IMG/VR virus record: IMGVR_UViG_3300008453_000819
Span: 1 to 30,809 of that record
DNA from: a virus
DNA: 30,809 bases
Strand: one strand, 5' to 3'
Each line of letters starts with the position of its first letter. Position 1 is the first letter of the stretch. This document shows, one piece after another, positions 1-9,100 of this stretch. Position numbers and translations under genes: made by a program. The notes beneath the pieces are model-generated. The model worked only from the letters and a program-made list of their open reading frames with translations, ran no database searches and had not been told where the DNA came from.

Positions 1-177
1 GATACTATTGCTATTATACGCACCCTTATTTTTATCACATACCTGATTACAAATATCGCAATCGTAGCAAACGCAATAAGACACTGGAATGATAACAACG
101 GAAACACCATACAAACTCGCAGAGATAATACGGGATACTTGGCCAAATCTTTACAGACCGCCAAAAAAGAAGTATAA
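1..177 (+). CDS. small membrane protein, C-terminal part (5' end outside window)
   Basis: Frame 1 is open from the first base to TAA at 175-177 and gives the last 58 residues of a protein. The first 25 or so visible residues are strongly hydrophobic (ILE/LEU/ALA-rich, with LIFITYLITNIAIVANAI). This looks like a membrane segment, followed by a polar tail rich in Asn, Arg and Lys. I do not recognise the family. Small one-pass membrane proteins of unknown role are common in T4-like cyanophages. The start lies outside the window, so length and topology are unknown. Confidence 0.6.
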   Translation, partial: DTIAIIRTLIFITYLITNIAIVANAIRHWNDNNGNTIQTRRDNTGYLAKSLQTAKKEV

Positions 178-233
178 TGAAGAGAGACTAGAAAAACCAG
201 ATGATCGGAAACCTTGAACCTGAGGAAAATGTA

Positions 234-482
234 ATGAGAAGTGCTGATTGGGTAGAACATCTTAATAGTGCTCTTCAAAAATTGAAATGGACTGCTGATG
301 ATGATATTGCTGTTGAAATCGGTGGAGTTGCTTTCAGTGGTATTAAGCAAACCGAAAGTGCAAATCCAAAGTGGTCAAAACCATACGGAACAATTTCCTA
401 TCAGAATGATGCCTTCATTGTAATTAAAAATAAAAGTAGAAGTCCAGTAGTTCCTTCGCAACCTAATAATGAAAAAGTATAA
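234..482 (+). CDS. hypothetical protein, about 82 aa
   Basis: Small acidic protein with no family I recognise. I chose the ATG at 234 because GAGGA at 222-226 sits 7 nt upstream. An in-frame ATG at 201 would add 11 residues but has no good ribosome binding site. The protein has a helical start (SADWVEHLNSALQKLKW), then a likely beta-rich middle and a polar Ser/Pro/Asn tail. Its end overlaps the next gene by 14 nt, so the two are probably translated together. Confidence 0.6.
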   Translation: MRSADWVEHLNSALQKLKWTADDDIAVEIGGVAFSGIKQTESANPKWSKPYGTISYQNDAFIVIKNKSRSPVVPSQPNNEKV

Positions 483-792
483 TGACGAGCACTTTACAGT
501 AAGAGAAAGAAGAACTCATAAAAAAATTTGTGACTGTGGTAGTTTTGAAGATGCAAGAATGATGATGAGTCTGGACGGACCAAATCGTGAGATTGTAAAA
601 AACAAGGTGCTGATGGACCAGGTAATAGATATTGAAACTCCAAAGGCACTTCCAACCAATGAGATTGTCGTCAATATGGATGGTGGTGTTGGTGGTTCTT
701 GGAAGGAAATATATGAAGAATTTGATGATGCGTTTGGTGTTGAAAATCAAAAACAATTAAACCAGAGCGATGCCAAAGTTTTCGTACCCTAA
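469..792 (+). CDS. hypothetical protein, 107 aa
   Basis: Starts inside the end of the preceding gene (14-nt overlap); its own end overlaps the next small gene by 23 nt. The first 40 residues hold a basic stretch (RERRTHKKICDCGS) with a CxC pair, then a Met-rich segment and an acidic C-terminal half with a Gly-Gly turn region. I recall similar short proteins in cyanomyoviruses but cannot assign a function. Gene density and the coupled overlaps support real coding. Confidence 0.6.
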   Translation: MKKYNDEHFTVRERRTHKKICDCGSFEDARMMMSLDGPNREIVKNKVLMDQVIDIETPKALPTNEIVVNMDGGVGGSWKEIYEEFDDAFGVENQKQLNQSDAKVFVP

Positions 793-919
793 TGACCCAA
801 AGGATTCCAAGTGTCCTTATTGTGGTGAGTCTGGTAAACTTTGCTCTCATGTAGATAGTATGGCACGGGCATGGGCACGAGGAGCATGTAAGAGAATAAA
901 TATAGATAAGTCGCAGTAA
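770..919 (+). CDS. small Cys-rich protein, 49 aa
   Basis: ATG at 770 to TAA at 917-919. The product begins MPKFSYPNDPKDSKCPYCGE and has C15xxC18, then a C-S-H group near residues 25-27 and a further Cys at residue 40. This could form a small zinc-binding fold, or be a disordered adaptor; the ligands are seen but the fold is inferred. It starts within the last codons of the upstream gene and ends 3 nt before the HNH gene, so it fits the same tightly packed operon. Function unknown. Confidence 0.5.
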   Translation: MPKFSYPNDPKDSKCPYCGESGKLCSHVDSMARAWARGACKRINIDKSQ

Positions 920-922
920 TTT

Positions 923-1294
923 ATGGGACCTCTACACTCTCCAAAAGAATACTTGTTTAATCTATACACAACAAGTTCTGGAGAGGCAAAACGAATGTGG
1001 AAGAAACATATAAAAGAGCAATGGAATCATCAATGTGCTTATTGTGGATCAGGAGAAAATCTCACAATAGACCACATTGTTCCACAGTCCAAAGGTGGAA
1101 TGGACTTCACAAAGAATGTAGTTTGCTGCTGTCACTCCTGTAATCAAGATAAGGGGTACGAGCATTGGAAACTGTGGTATGTTCAGCAAGAATTTTATAG
1201 TGAAGAAAGGATCAATAAAATAGAAGAGTGGATGAAACCAGATCCACCAGTAAACCTATTTAAATATCGTCCGAGAAGAAATAATTTTTCTTAA
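923..1294 (+). CDS. HNH endonuclease
   Basis: 123-residue protein with a clear HNH (ββα-metal) core. It has a zinc-type pair C38xxC41, the catalytic segment D50-H51-I-V-P, and a second pair C70xxC73 followed by N74. This is the arrangement of free-standing phage HNH nucleases, which nick or cut DNA with a divalent metal. The core fills most of the protein, with a short basic N-terminus and a Trp-rich, basic C-terminal tail, so no separate DNA-binding domain is obvious. It could be a homing endonuclease or a packaging/recombination nuclease. It sits directly upstream of the fiber block, 3 nt after the small Cys gene. Confidence 0.85.
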   Translation: MGPLHSPKEYLFNLYTTSSGEAKRMWKKHIKEQWNHQCAYCGSGENLTIDHIVPQSKGGMDFTKNVVCCCHSCNQDKGYEHWKLWYVQQEFYSEERINKIEEWMKPDPPVNLFKYRPRRNNFS

Positions 1295-1300
1295 TAAATA
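1291..1300 (+). promoter_or_regulatory. candidate T4-type late promoter before the fiber block
   Basis: TTAATAAATA overlaps the HNH stop codon and resembles the T4/cyanophage late box (TATAAATA or NATAAATA). It lies about 50 nt before the first fiber gene, which fits late expression of structural genes. The match is not perfect and the region is AT-rich, so it could be chance. Confidence 0.4.
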
Positions 1301-1305
1301 TAAGG

Positions 1306-1321
1306 AGCAGTATATACTGCT
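1306..1321. repeat. perfect 16-bp palindrome
   Basis: AGCAGTATATACTGCT reads identically on both strands. It lies at the expected 5' end of a transcript from the late box at 1291-1300 and 25 nt before the fiber start codon. It may be a protein-binding site or a short 5' hairpin. Confidence 0.6.
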
Positions 1322-1346
1322 ATTAAGGTAAATACCGAATCTAGTA

Positions 1347-2120
1347 ATGGCAGATCCTAAGATTATAATTAGGCGTAGTGCTACGCCTGGTAAAGTTCCT
1401 ACTGAAAGTCAGCTATCTCTTGGTGAGTTAGCTATTAACACATATGACGGTAAACTTTATCTTGAGCAGGATCAGACATCAACAGGATTAGGTGTCACCG
1501 TAATAGCAGTTAATCCTTGGAGTGTTGGGATTGGCAGCACTGCATATAATACTTATTTTACCTCAGGTAATGTCGGTCTTGGATTAACAAATCCAACACA
1601 AAGATTGGACATTGATGGGGGAATAAGAATTCGTGGTGCATTATATGATAGTAATAATGTTGTAGGTGCTGCCGGATCAATCCTTACTTCAACTGGAATT
1701 GGAGTTAGTTGGACTACACCTTCTGCTGGTTCTGGTGGAAGTAGTGAATCCTATTGGTCATCTACCGTATTAGGAATACATACTCTTTCTAATGTTGGTA
1801 TAGGAACTGAAATTCCAACATCAAAACTGACTGTTTCTGGTGATGTAAATGTAAGTGGAGTAGTAACAGCTAGTGCATTTGTCGGTGATGGATCTGGACT
1901 AACTGGGATTGTTGCTGTTGGGTCTGGTATTGCAATTCAAGATGAAGGAATACAAGTTGGATCTGCAAGTACGACTCTTAATTTTGTTGGAACTGGTGTT
2001 TCTGCGTTTATTGTAGGTAATATAACAGAAGTTGTTATAGATTTGCAAGGAAATCTTGATGGTGGATCGCCATCATCAAATTATGGTGGAATAGAAAATG
2101 TTAATGGAGGAGGCATTTAA
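1347..2120 (+). CDS. fiber-type structural protein, 257 aa
   Basis: The N-terminus has the motif I-I-R-R-S-A-x-P-G-K-V-P-T, then QLSLGELAINTYDGKLY. This is a signature I know from the start of many phage tail-fiber proteins. The rest is Gly/Ser/Thr/Val-rich, as in beta-structured fibers. It includes the segment GVAGS/GAAGS-I-L-x-S-T-G-x-G-V-x-W near residues 108-128, which recurs in the giant adhesin downstream. A short Gly-rich tail ends the protein. It is first of four consecutive fiber-type genes, 5 nt before the next one. Role as a virion fiber or fiber connector is inferred from composition and context; the partner is unknown. Confidence 0.7.
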   Translation: MADPKIIIRRSATPGKVPTESQLSLGELAINTYDGKLYLEQDQTSTGLGVTVIAVNPWSVGIGSTAYNTYFTSGNVGLGLTNPTQRLDIDGGIRIRGALYDSNNVVGAAGSILTSTGIGVSWTTPSAGSGGSSESYWSSTVLGIHTLSNVGIGTEIPTSKLTVSGDVNVSGVVTASAFVGDGSGLTGIVAVGSGIAIQDEGIQVGSASTTLNFVGTGVSAFIVGNITEVVIDLQGNLDGGSPSSNYGGIENVNGGGI

Positions 2121-2125
2121 AAAAA

Positions 2126-2827
2126 ATGGCAACTAGAATTCAAATTAGAAGAGGAAGTTCTGCAGACTGGACAAATGCCAATCCAGTGCTTGCTGAAGGT
2201 GAGTTGGGTTTAGAATTAGATACTGGAAGAATTAAAGTTGGTTTAGGAACCACATCATGGAATTATCTTGATTATCGGTACGGTACTGCATCTGCTGGAT
2301 CTAATACTGAAGTTATTTTCAATGATAATTTAACTCTTGGAGCATCTTCTAACTTCACATTCGATAAAAACACTTCGGATCTTAAAATTGGTGGAGTCAG
2401 TGGAATAGGAATTAATACTAGCACTATTAAAATCAATGGAACAGATGTTCTTTCATCAAATACACTTGGTTCTGGTATAGTTAATTCTTCACTTACATCT
2501 GTTGGTACTCTCAACCAGTTAAGTGTTTCTGGTATTGTAACCATAAGCACTTTAGATGTAACAACTGGTACTATTGATTACTTATCTGGTACTAATGTTT
2601 CCTATAGTGGTATTGGTACTATTGAAGGGACTTTAAATGTTGGAGCAGCTGGGACAGTTATTACCACATCTATTGGTGGTGAAGTTGGAATAAATTCCAC
2701 TGTACCTACATATAAATTAGATGTTGGTGGAGATATAAATAGTTCGACAGATCTTAAAATTGATGGAATTAGTGTTCTTACCACAGCAAGTAATGATGCA
2801 CTTGCACTTGCAATCGCACTAGGATAA
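2126..2827 (+). CDS. fiber-type structural protein, 233 aa
   Basis: Starts MATRIQIRRGSSADWTNANP, then V-L-A-E-G-E-L-G-L-E-L-D-T-G-R-I-K-V-G-L-G. This is a widespread opening of phage tail-fiber and receptor-binding proteins. A strong GGAGGAGG lies about 12 nt upstream of the ATG. The remainder is low-complexity Gly/Ser/Thr/Ile beta-type sequence with repeated SG(I/T)V and NVGAAG-like strands, and no catalytic motif. It is the shorter companion of the preceding gene, and both probably form elongated trimers. Confidence 0.7.
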   Translation: MATRIQIRRGSSADWTNANPVLAEGELGLELDTGRIKVGLGTTSWNYLDYRYGTASAGSNTEVIFNDNLTLGASSNFTFDKNTSDLKIGGVSGIGINTSTIKINGTDVLSSNTLGSGIVNSSLTSVGTLNQLSVSGIVTISTLDVTTGTIDYLSGTNVSYSGIGTIEGTLNVGAAGTVITTSIGGEVGINSTVPTYKLDVGGDINSSTDLKIDGISVLTTASNDALALAIALG

Positions 2828-2832
2828 TAAAA

Positions 2833-3162
2833 ATGGCAAATTTATTTAAAAGTTATACTAAAGCAAATGTAGGAACTGCTGCAAGTGATATTTACACTGT
2901 TCCCGGCGCGACTACATCCGTAATTGTGGGACTGTGTTTGGTAAACACAGTAGAATATCCTATAAATGCTAATGTTCTTGTAGACAAGGCAGGTGCTTCT
3001 GATACAGTTTATCTTGCTAAAAGTTTAGAACTTTCAGATGGATCTCTTTATGAGTTTAATGGTGGCAATAAAATCATTTTAGAGACCGGTGATAAATTGC
3101 AGGTATTTTCCAATATATCTTCCAGTATTGATGTAATGTTGAGTATTCTAGAACAAACTTAG
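2833..3162 (+). CDS. conserved small virion-type protein, 109 aa
   Basis: Compact beta-rich protein with a start K-S-Y-T-K-A-N-V-G-T and a predicted jelly-roll-like alternation of hydrophobic residues. It resembles small proteins found among cyanophage fiber genes, but I cannot name a family. It sits 5 nt after the preceding fiber gene and 11 nt before the giant adhesin, so a structural or assembly role for the fiber is likely from position only. Confidence 0.65.
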   Translation: MANLFKSYTKANVGTAASDIYTVPGATTSVIVGLCLVNTVEYPINANVLVDKAGASDTVYLAKSLELSDGSLYEFNGGNKIILETGDKLQVFSNISSSIDVMLSILEQT

Positions 3163-3173
3163 GGGTAAGATAG

Positions 3174-6100
3174 ATGGCATATTTCGGTAAGAAACCAGAA
3201 AGACTTCGTGGTAAGGTTTACGATTATAATAATCAGGTTGGAGTAGCTGGATCCGTTTTAGTTTCTACAGGATCTTCTGTAGAATGGACATCTAGTAGTA
3301 GTGTTGTATCGCTAGGAATAGGAACAAATAGAAATGCTGAATTTCAGCAAGTTAATGTTTCAGGAGTAACCACTTCAGCAGGTGGTTTTGTAGGTAATTT
3401 AACTGGAACTGCAACAACAGCAACAAATCTTTCTGATGCTGCAAATATTACTACTGGAACTATTAATGCCTCTAGATTATCTGGATCTTATGATATTGAT
3501 ATAAGTGGCAATGCTGCAACTGCAGATTATGCTGATGTATCGGGTATTTCTACATATTCCACATCAGCAGGTATAGCAACTTATGCAACTACTGCGGGTA
3601 TTGCAACAGCACTTCAGAACTCAAGAACATTTGAAATTACAGGAGACGTTGTTGCATCAGCGATCAGTTTTGATGGAACTGGAAATGTTTCATTAGCGGC
3701 AACTATTCAACCAAATTCAGTTGGATTGGGAACCGATACGACTGGAGATTATGTAAGAGATATTACAGGAACTGCAAATCAAATTACCATAACTGGTGGC
3801 ACTGGTGAAGGTTCGACACCAACATTAAGTATTCCAAATCAATTCACAGTACCACAGGATATAGAAGTTACAAGAGATCTTCAAGTCAATCGTAATTTAA
3901 ATGTTAACGGAAACATTACTATTGGTGGAACAACAGCGACATTACTTACAAGTGAATTAAAAATTTATGATCCAGATATTGTTCTTGGTTTTAGAACTGA
4001 TGCATTTGGTAATGATGCTTCTAATGATAATACTGCAAATCATGGTGGTATTGCTGTTGCATCAACTGAAGGTTCTCCACTAGTTAATCTTTTTATTGCT
4101 GGTATTGAAACTACGCCTACCACATATAAAAAGATTATGTGGTTCAAGGCGGGTGAATTTTCTGGACTTGGAACTGATGCTTGGTTATCAAACTATGCCG
4201 TTGGTATTGGTTCTACGCAAGTTCCTAATGGTGTTAGACTTGCTGCTGGAGCAGTCCAATTTACTGAAAGAGATTTAATTTCTGTTAGAAATATTAATTC
4301 ATCCGGTATTATTACTTCGGATAGTGGGATTAGTGTATCTAATGGCGGGATTAATATAACAGGTGTCTCTACATTTGTTGATAGTGTTAAATTTAATTCA
4401 ACTTTAAAAGATTATTTTGGTAATGTTGGTGCAGCTTCTTCTGTTTTAATTTCAACGGGGTCTGGAATTAAATGGGAATCAATTGAAACTGCGGCTTTAC
4501 AAGGTGCTGAAGGTGCTCAAGGAACTACAGGTGCTGAAGGTGCTCAAGGTGCTGTAGGGGATCAAGGTGCTCAAGGTGCTCAAGGATCTACAGGTGCTCA
4601 AGGTGCTCAAGGATCTACAGGTGCTGAAGGTGCTCAAGGAACCGCTGGTGCTCAAGGAACCGCTGGTGCTCAAGGAACCGCTGGTGCTCAAGGAACCGCT
4701 GGTGCTCAAGGATCTACAGGTGCTGAAGGTGCTCAAGGTGCTGTAGGGGATCAAGGTGCTCAAGGTGCTCAAGGAACCGCTGGTGCTCAAGGAACTACAG
4801 GTGCTGAAGGTGCTCAAGGTGCTCAAGGATCTACAGGTGCTCAAGGTGCTCAAGGATCTACAGGTGCTCAAGGTGCTCAAGGATCTACAGGTGCTCAAGG
4901 TGCTCAAGGATCTACAGGTGCTGAAGGTGCTCAAGGTGCTGTAGGGGATCAAGGTGCTCAAGGATCTACAGGTGCTCAAGGTGCTCAAGGAACCGCTGGT
5001 GCTCAAGGTGCTGAAGGTGCTCAAGGTGCTCAAGGAACCGCTGGTGCTCAAGGTGCTGAAGGTGCTCAAGGTTCCACAGGTGCTACTGGTGCTCAAGGAG
5101 TTCAGGGTGCTGATGGAAACTTTGGTGGTGCTACCTTCGACTATACATTTTCTACAAATACTACCGATAGCGACCCAGGAACAGGAACTCTGAAGTTTAG
5201 TGAGTCTCCTTTCTCTGGAGCACTAAACCTTTATATTGATTATACTGACGACAATGGAACTGATATTCAGTCGTTCTTGAGAACTATTGATGACTCTACC
5301 TCTACTATTAAGGGTCACTTTAGAATTTCAAACCGACTTGATGCCTCAGACTTTGCTCTGTTTACTATTTCTTCAGTAACAGAGAACACTGGATATTTTG
5401 ATGTAAGTTCTTCATACGTTTCAGGAAGTGCTACATCATTCTCCAATGGTGAAGACGTTATTATTACTTTTGCTAGAACTGGTGATAAGGGTGATACTGG
5501 AGCACAAGGAACCGCTGGTGCTCAAGGTTCCACAGGTGCTACTGGTGCTCAAGGTCCTCAAGGAACCGCTGGTGCTGAAGGTGCTCAAGGTGCTCAAGGA
5601 ACCGCTGGTGCTGAAGGTGCTCAAGGTGCTCAAGGAACCGCTGGTGCTGAAGGTGCTCAAGGAACCGCTGGTGCTCAAGGTGCTGTAGGGGATCAAGGTG
5701 CTCAAGGAACCGCTGGTGCTCAAGGAACCGCTGGTGCTCAAGGAACCGCTGGTGCTCAAGGTCCTCAAGGAACCGCTGGTGCTGAAGGTGCTCAAGGTGC
5801 TCAAGGCGCCACTGGATCTGGTGCTCAAGGTGCTGATGGAGCACAAGGTTCAATAGGTGCCACCGGTGCTCAAGGTTCTACTGGTGTCACTGGTGCTCAA
5901 GGTTCTACTGGTGCTCAAGGTTCCACAGGTGTCACTGGAGCACAAGGTAATGCTGGTGCCCAAGGTTCCACAGGTGCTACCGGTGCACAAGGTTCTATAG
6001 GTGCTCAAGGTTCCACAGGTTCCACAGGTGCTCAAGGTGCTGATGGAGCACAAGGTTCCACAGGTGCCACTGGAGCACAAGGTTCCACAGGTGTCACTGG

Positions 6101-9100
6101 AGCACAAGGTAATGCTGGTGCCCAAGGTTCTACTGGTTCTATAGGTGCTCAAGGTTCCACAGGTTCCACAGGTGCTCAAGGTGCTGATGGAGCACAAGGA
6201 TCTACAGGCTCTACAGGTGCTCAAGGTACAGCAGGAGCACAAGGATCTCAAGGAACTGCTGGTGCACAAGGTACGGCAGGAGCACAAGGATCTACAGGTT
6301 CTACAGGTGCTCAAGGTGCTGATGGAAACTTTGGTGGTGCTGCTTTTGATTACACATTTGATAGTTCAACAGTAGATAGCGATCCAACACAAGGTAAATT
6401 AAGATTAAATCAAGTTGGAATAACAACAGCAAGTTATCTTTATATTCATAATGATGATGATAATAATGTAGATATTACAAGTTATTTACAAACAATTGAT
6501 GATTCAACTTCTAATATTAAGGGACATTTCACAATTGCACAAAAAGGAAATACTGCATATTTTGGATTATTTTCAATTGTAGGTCTTCATACTGAATATA
6601 CAAATTACTTTGCAGTTCCTATTTCTTATGTTTCTGGTATTACGACATCATTTACCAATAACCTTGATGTAATTATCACATTTGCTAGAACTGGTGATAA
6701 AGGAGATACAGGTGCACAAGGTTCTACCGGTTCCACTGGAGCACAAGGATCTACAGGTTCCACTGGAGCACAAGGATCTACAGGTTCCACTGGAGCACAA
6801 GGAACTGCTGGTGCTCAAGGTGCTGATGGATCTCAAGGTTCTACTGGTGTCACCGGTGCTCAAGGTTCCACAGGTGCCACTGGTGCTCAAGGTTCCACAG
6901 GTGCCACAGGTGCTCAAGGTGCTGATGGAGCACAAGGTTCAATAGGTGCCACCGGTGCTCAAGGTTCTACTGGTGTCACTGGTGCTCAAGGTTCTACTGG
7001 TGCTCAAGGTGCTGAAGGTGCTGAAGGTGCTCAGGGTGCTGAAGGTGCTCAAGGAACCGCTGGTGCTCAAGGTTCCACAGGTGCTCAAGGTGCTGAAGGT
7101 GCTCAGGGTGCTGAAGGTGCTCAAGGAACCGCTGGTGCTCAAGGAACTGCTGGTGCTCAAGGATCTACAGGTGCTGAAGGTGCTCAAGGATCTACAGGTG
7201 CTGAAGGTGCTCAAGGAACCGCTGGTGCTCAAGGAACTGCTGGTGCTCAAGGTTCCACAGGTGCTACTGGTGCTGAAGGTGCTCAAGGAACCGCTGGTGC
7301 TCAAGGAACTGCTGGTGCTCAAGGTTCCACAGGTGCTACTGGTGCTGAAGGTGCTCAAGGTTCCACAGGTGCTACTGGTGCTGAAGGTGCTCAAGGAACC
7401 GCTGGTGCTCAAGGAACTGCTGGTGCTCAAGGTGCACAGGGTGCTGTTGGAGCACAAGGAGCTGATGGTAACTTCGGTGGCGCTACATTTGACTATACTT
7501 TCTCTACAAACATTACTGCTAGTGACCCAGGAACTGGAATACTAAAGCTCAATAACGCTACAGTTTCATCTGCTACGGTTCTATACATTGATGATGTTGA
7601 CGATAACTCTACAGATATTCAGTCATTCTTAAGAACTATTGATGACTCTACTTCTACTATTAAGGGTCACTTTAGAATTTCTAATAGACTGAATGCTGAC
7701 GACTTTGCTCTGTTCACTATCTCTAGTGTGACTGAGAACACTGGATACTTCACAGTCAGTTGTGGATATGTATCTGGTAGTGCTTCTTCATTCAGTGATA
7801 GTGAAGACGTTATCATCACCTTTGCTAGGACTGGTGATAAAGGTGATGTAGGTGCTCAAGGATCTACAGGTGCTCAAGGTGCTCAAGGAACCGCTGGTGC
7901 TGAAGGTGCTCAAGGTGCTCAAGGTGCCACTGGATCTGGTGCTCAAGGTGCTCAGGGATCTACAGGTGCTCAAGGATCTATAGGTGCTCAAGGTGCCACT
8001 GGATCTGGTGCTCAAGGTGCTCAAGGAACCGCTGGTGCTGAAGGTGCTCAAGGTGCTCAAGGATCTACAGGTGCTCAAGGTGCCACTGGATCTGGTGCTC
8101 AAGGTGCTCAGGGATCTACAGGTGCTCAAGGATCTATAGGTGCTCAAGGATCTACAGGTACTCAAGGTGCTCAAGGATCTACAGGTGCTCAAGGTGCCAC
8201 TGGATCTGGTGCTCAAGGTGCTCAAGGAACCGCTGGTGCTGAAGGTGCTCAAGGTGCTCAAGGACCTGCAGGAGAGGGTGGCAGTGGATCTGGTGCTCAA
8301 GGTGCTCAAGGTGCTACTGGTGCTCAAGGTTTAGTAGGAGCACAAGGATCTACAGGTGCTCAAGGTGCTCAAGGATCTACAGGTGCTCAAGGATCTACAG
8401 GTGCTCAAGGTGCCACTGGATCTGGTGCTCAAGGATCTACAGGTGCTACTGGTGCTCAAGGATCTACAGGTGCTCAAGGTGCCACTGGATCTGGTGCTCA
8501 AGGATCTACAGGTGCTACTGGTGCTCAAGGATCTACAGGTGCTACTGGTGCTCAAGGTGCTCAAGGACCTGCAGGAGAGGGTGGCAGTGGATCTGGTGCT
8601 CAAGGTGCTCAAGGTGCTCAAGGTGCTCAAGGATCTACAGGTGCTCAAGGATCTACAGGTACTCAAGGTGCTCAAGGATCTACAGGTGCTCAAGGATCTA
8701 CAGGTGCTCAAGGTGCCACTGGATCTGGTGCTCAAGGTGCTCAAGGAACCGCTGGTGCTACTGGTGCTCAAGGTGCTCAAGGACCTGCAGGAGGGGGTGT
8801 CGGTGGCGGTGGAGAATTCATTTTAAGTGGTTCTTGTGGGACCATTTACAGTTCAGAAGCAGGAACTGGTGGCACTGGACTCAATAATTTCTTTGCTGGT
8901 TATTGTGCTGGTCAATCCAACACCAGTGGATCCTTTAACTTCTTTGCTGGACAATGTGCTGGTGCCTGTAACACCACTGGATCCAATAACAACTTTATTG
9001 GACAAGGTGCTGGTGCCTGTAACACCACTGGATCCTTTAACTTCTTTGCTGGACAATGTGCTGGTGCCTGTAACACCACTGGATCCAATAACAACTTTAT

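Noticed and set aside
2734-2741. TATAAATA inside a fiber gene; also at 16561-16568 and 27380-27387
   Set aside because: Exact late boxes, but inside genes of an AT-rich genome where two or three are expected by chance. The 16561 site, 23 nt before the assembly chaperone gene, is the only one with a plausible target.
4497-8780. Open frames rich in Ser-Thr-Leu or Leu-Val-Lys over the collagen blocks
   Set aside because: Shadow frames of the 9-bp repeat words; the Gly-X-Y frame is continuous with folded domains at both ends.
4502-8811. CRISPR-like array
   Set aside because: Repeats are in-frame coding triplets without unique spacers.
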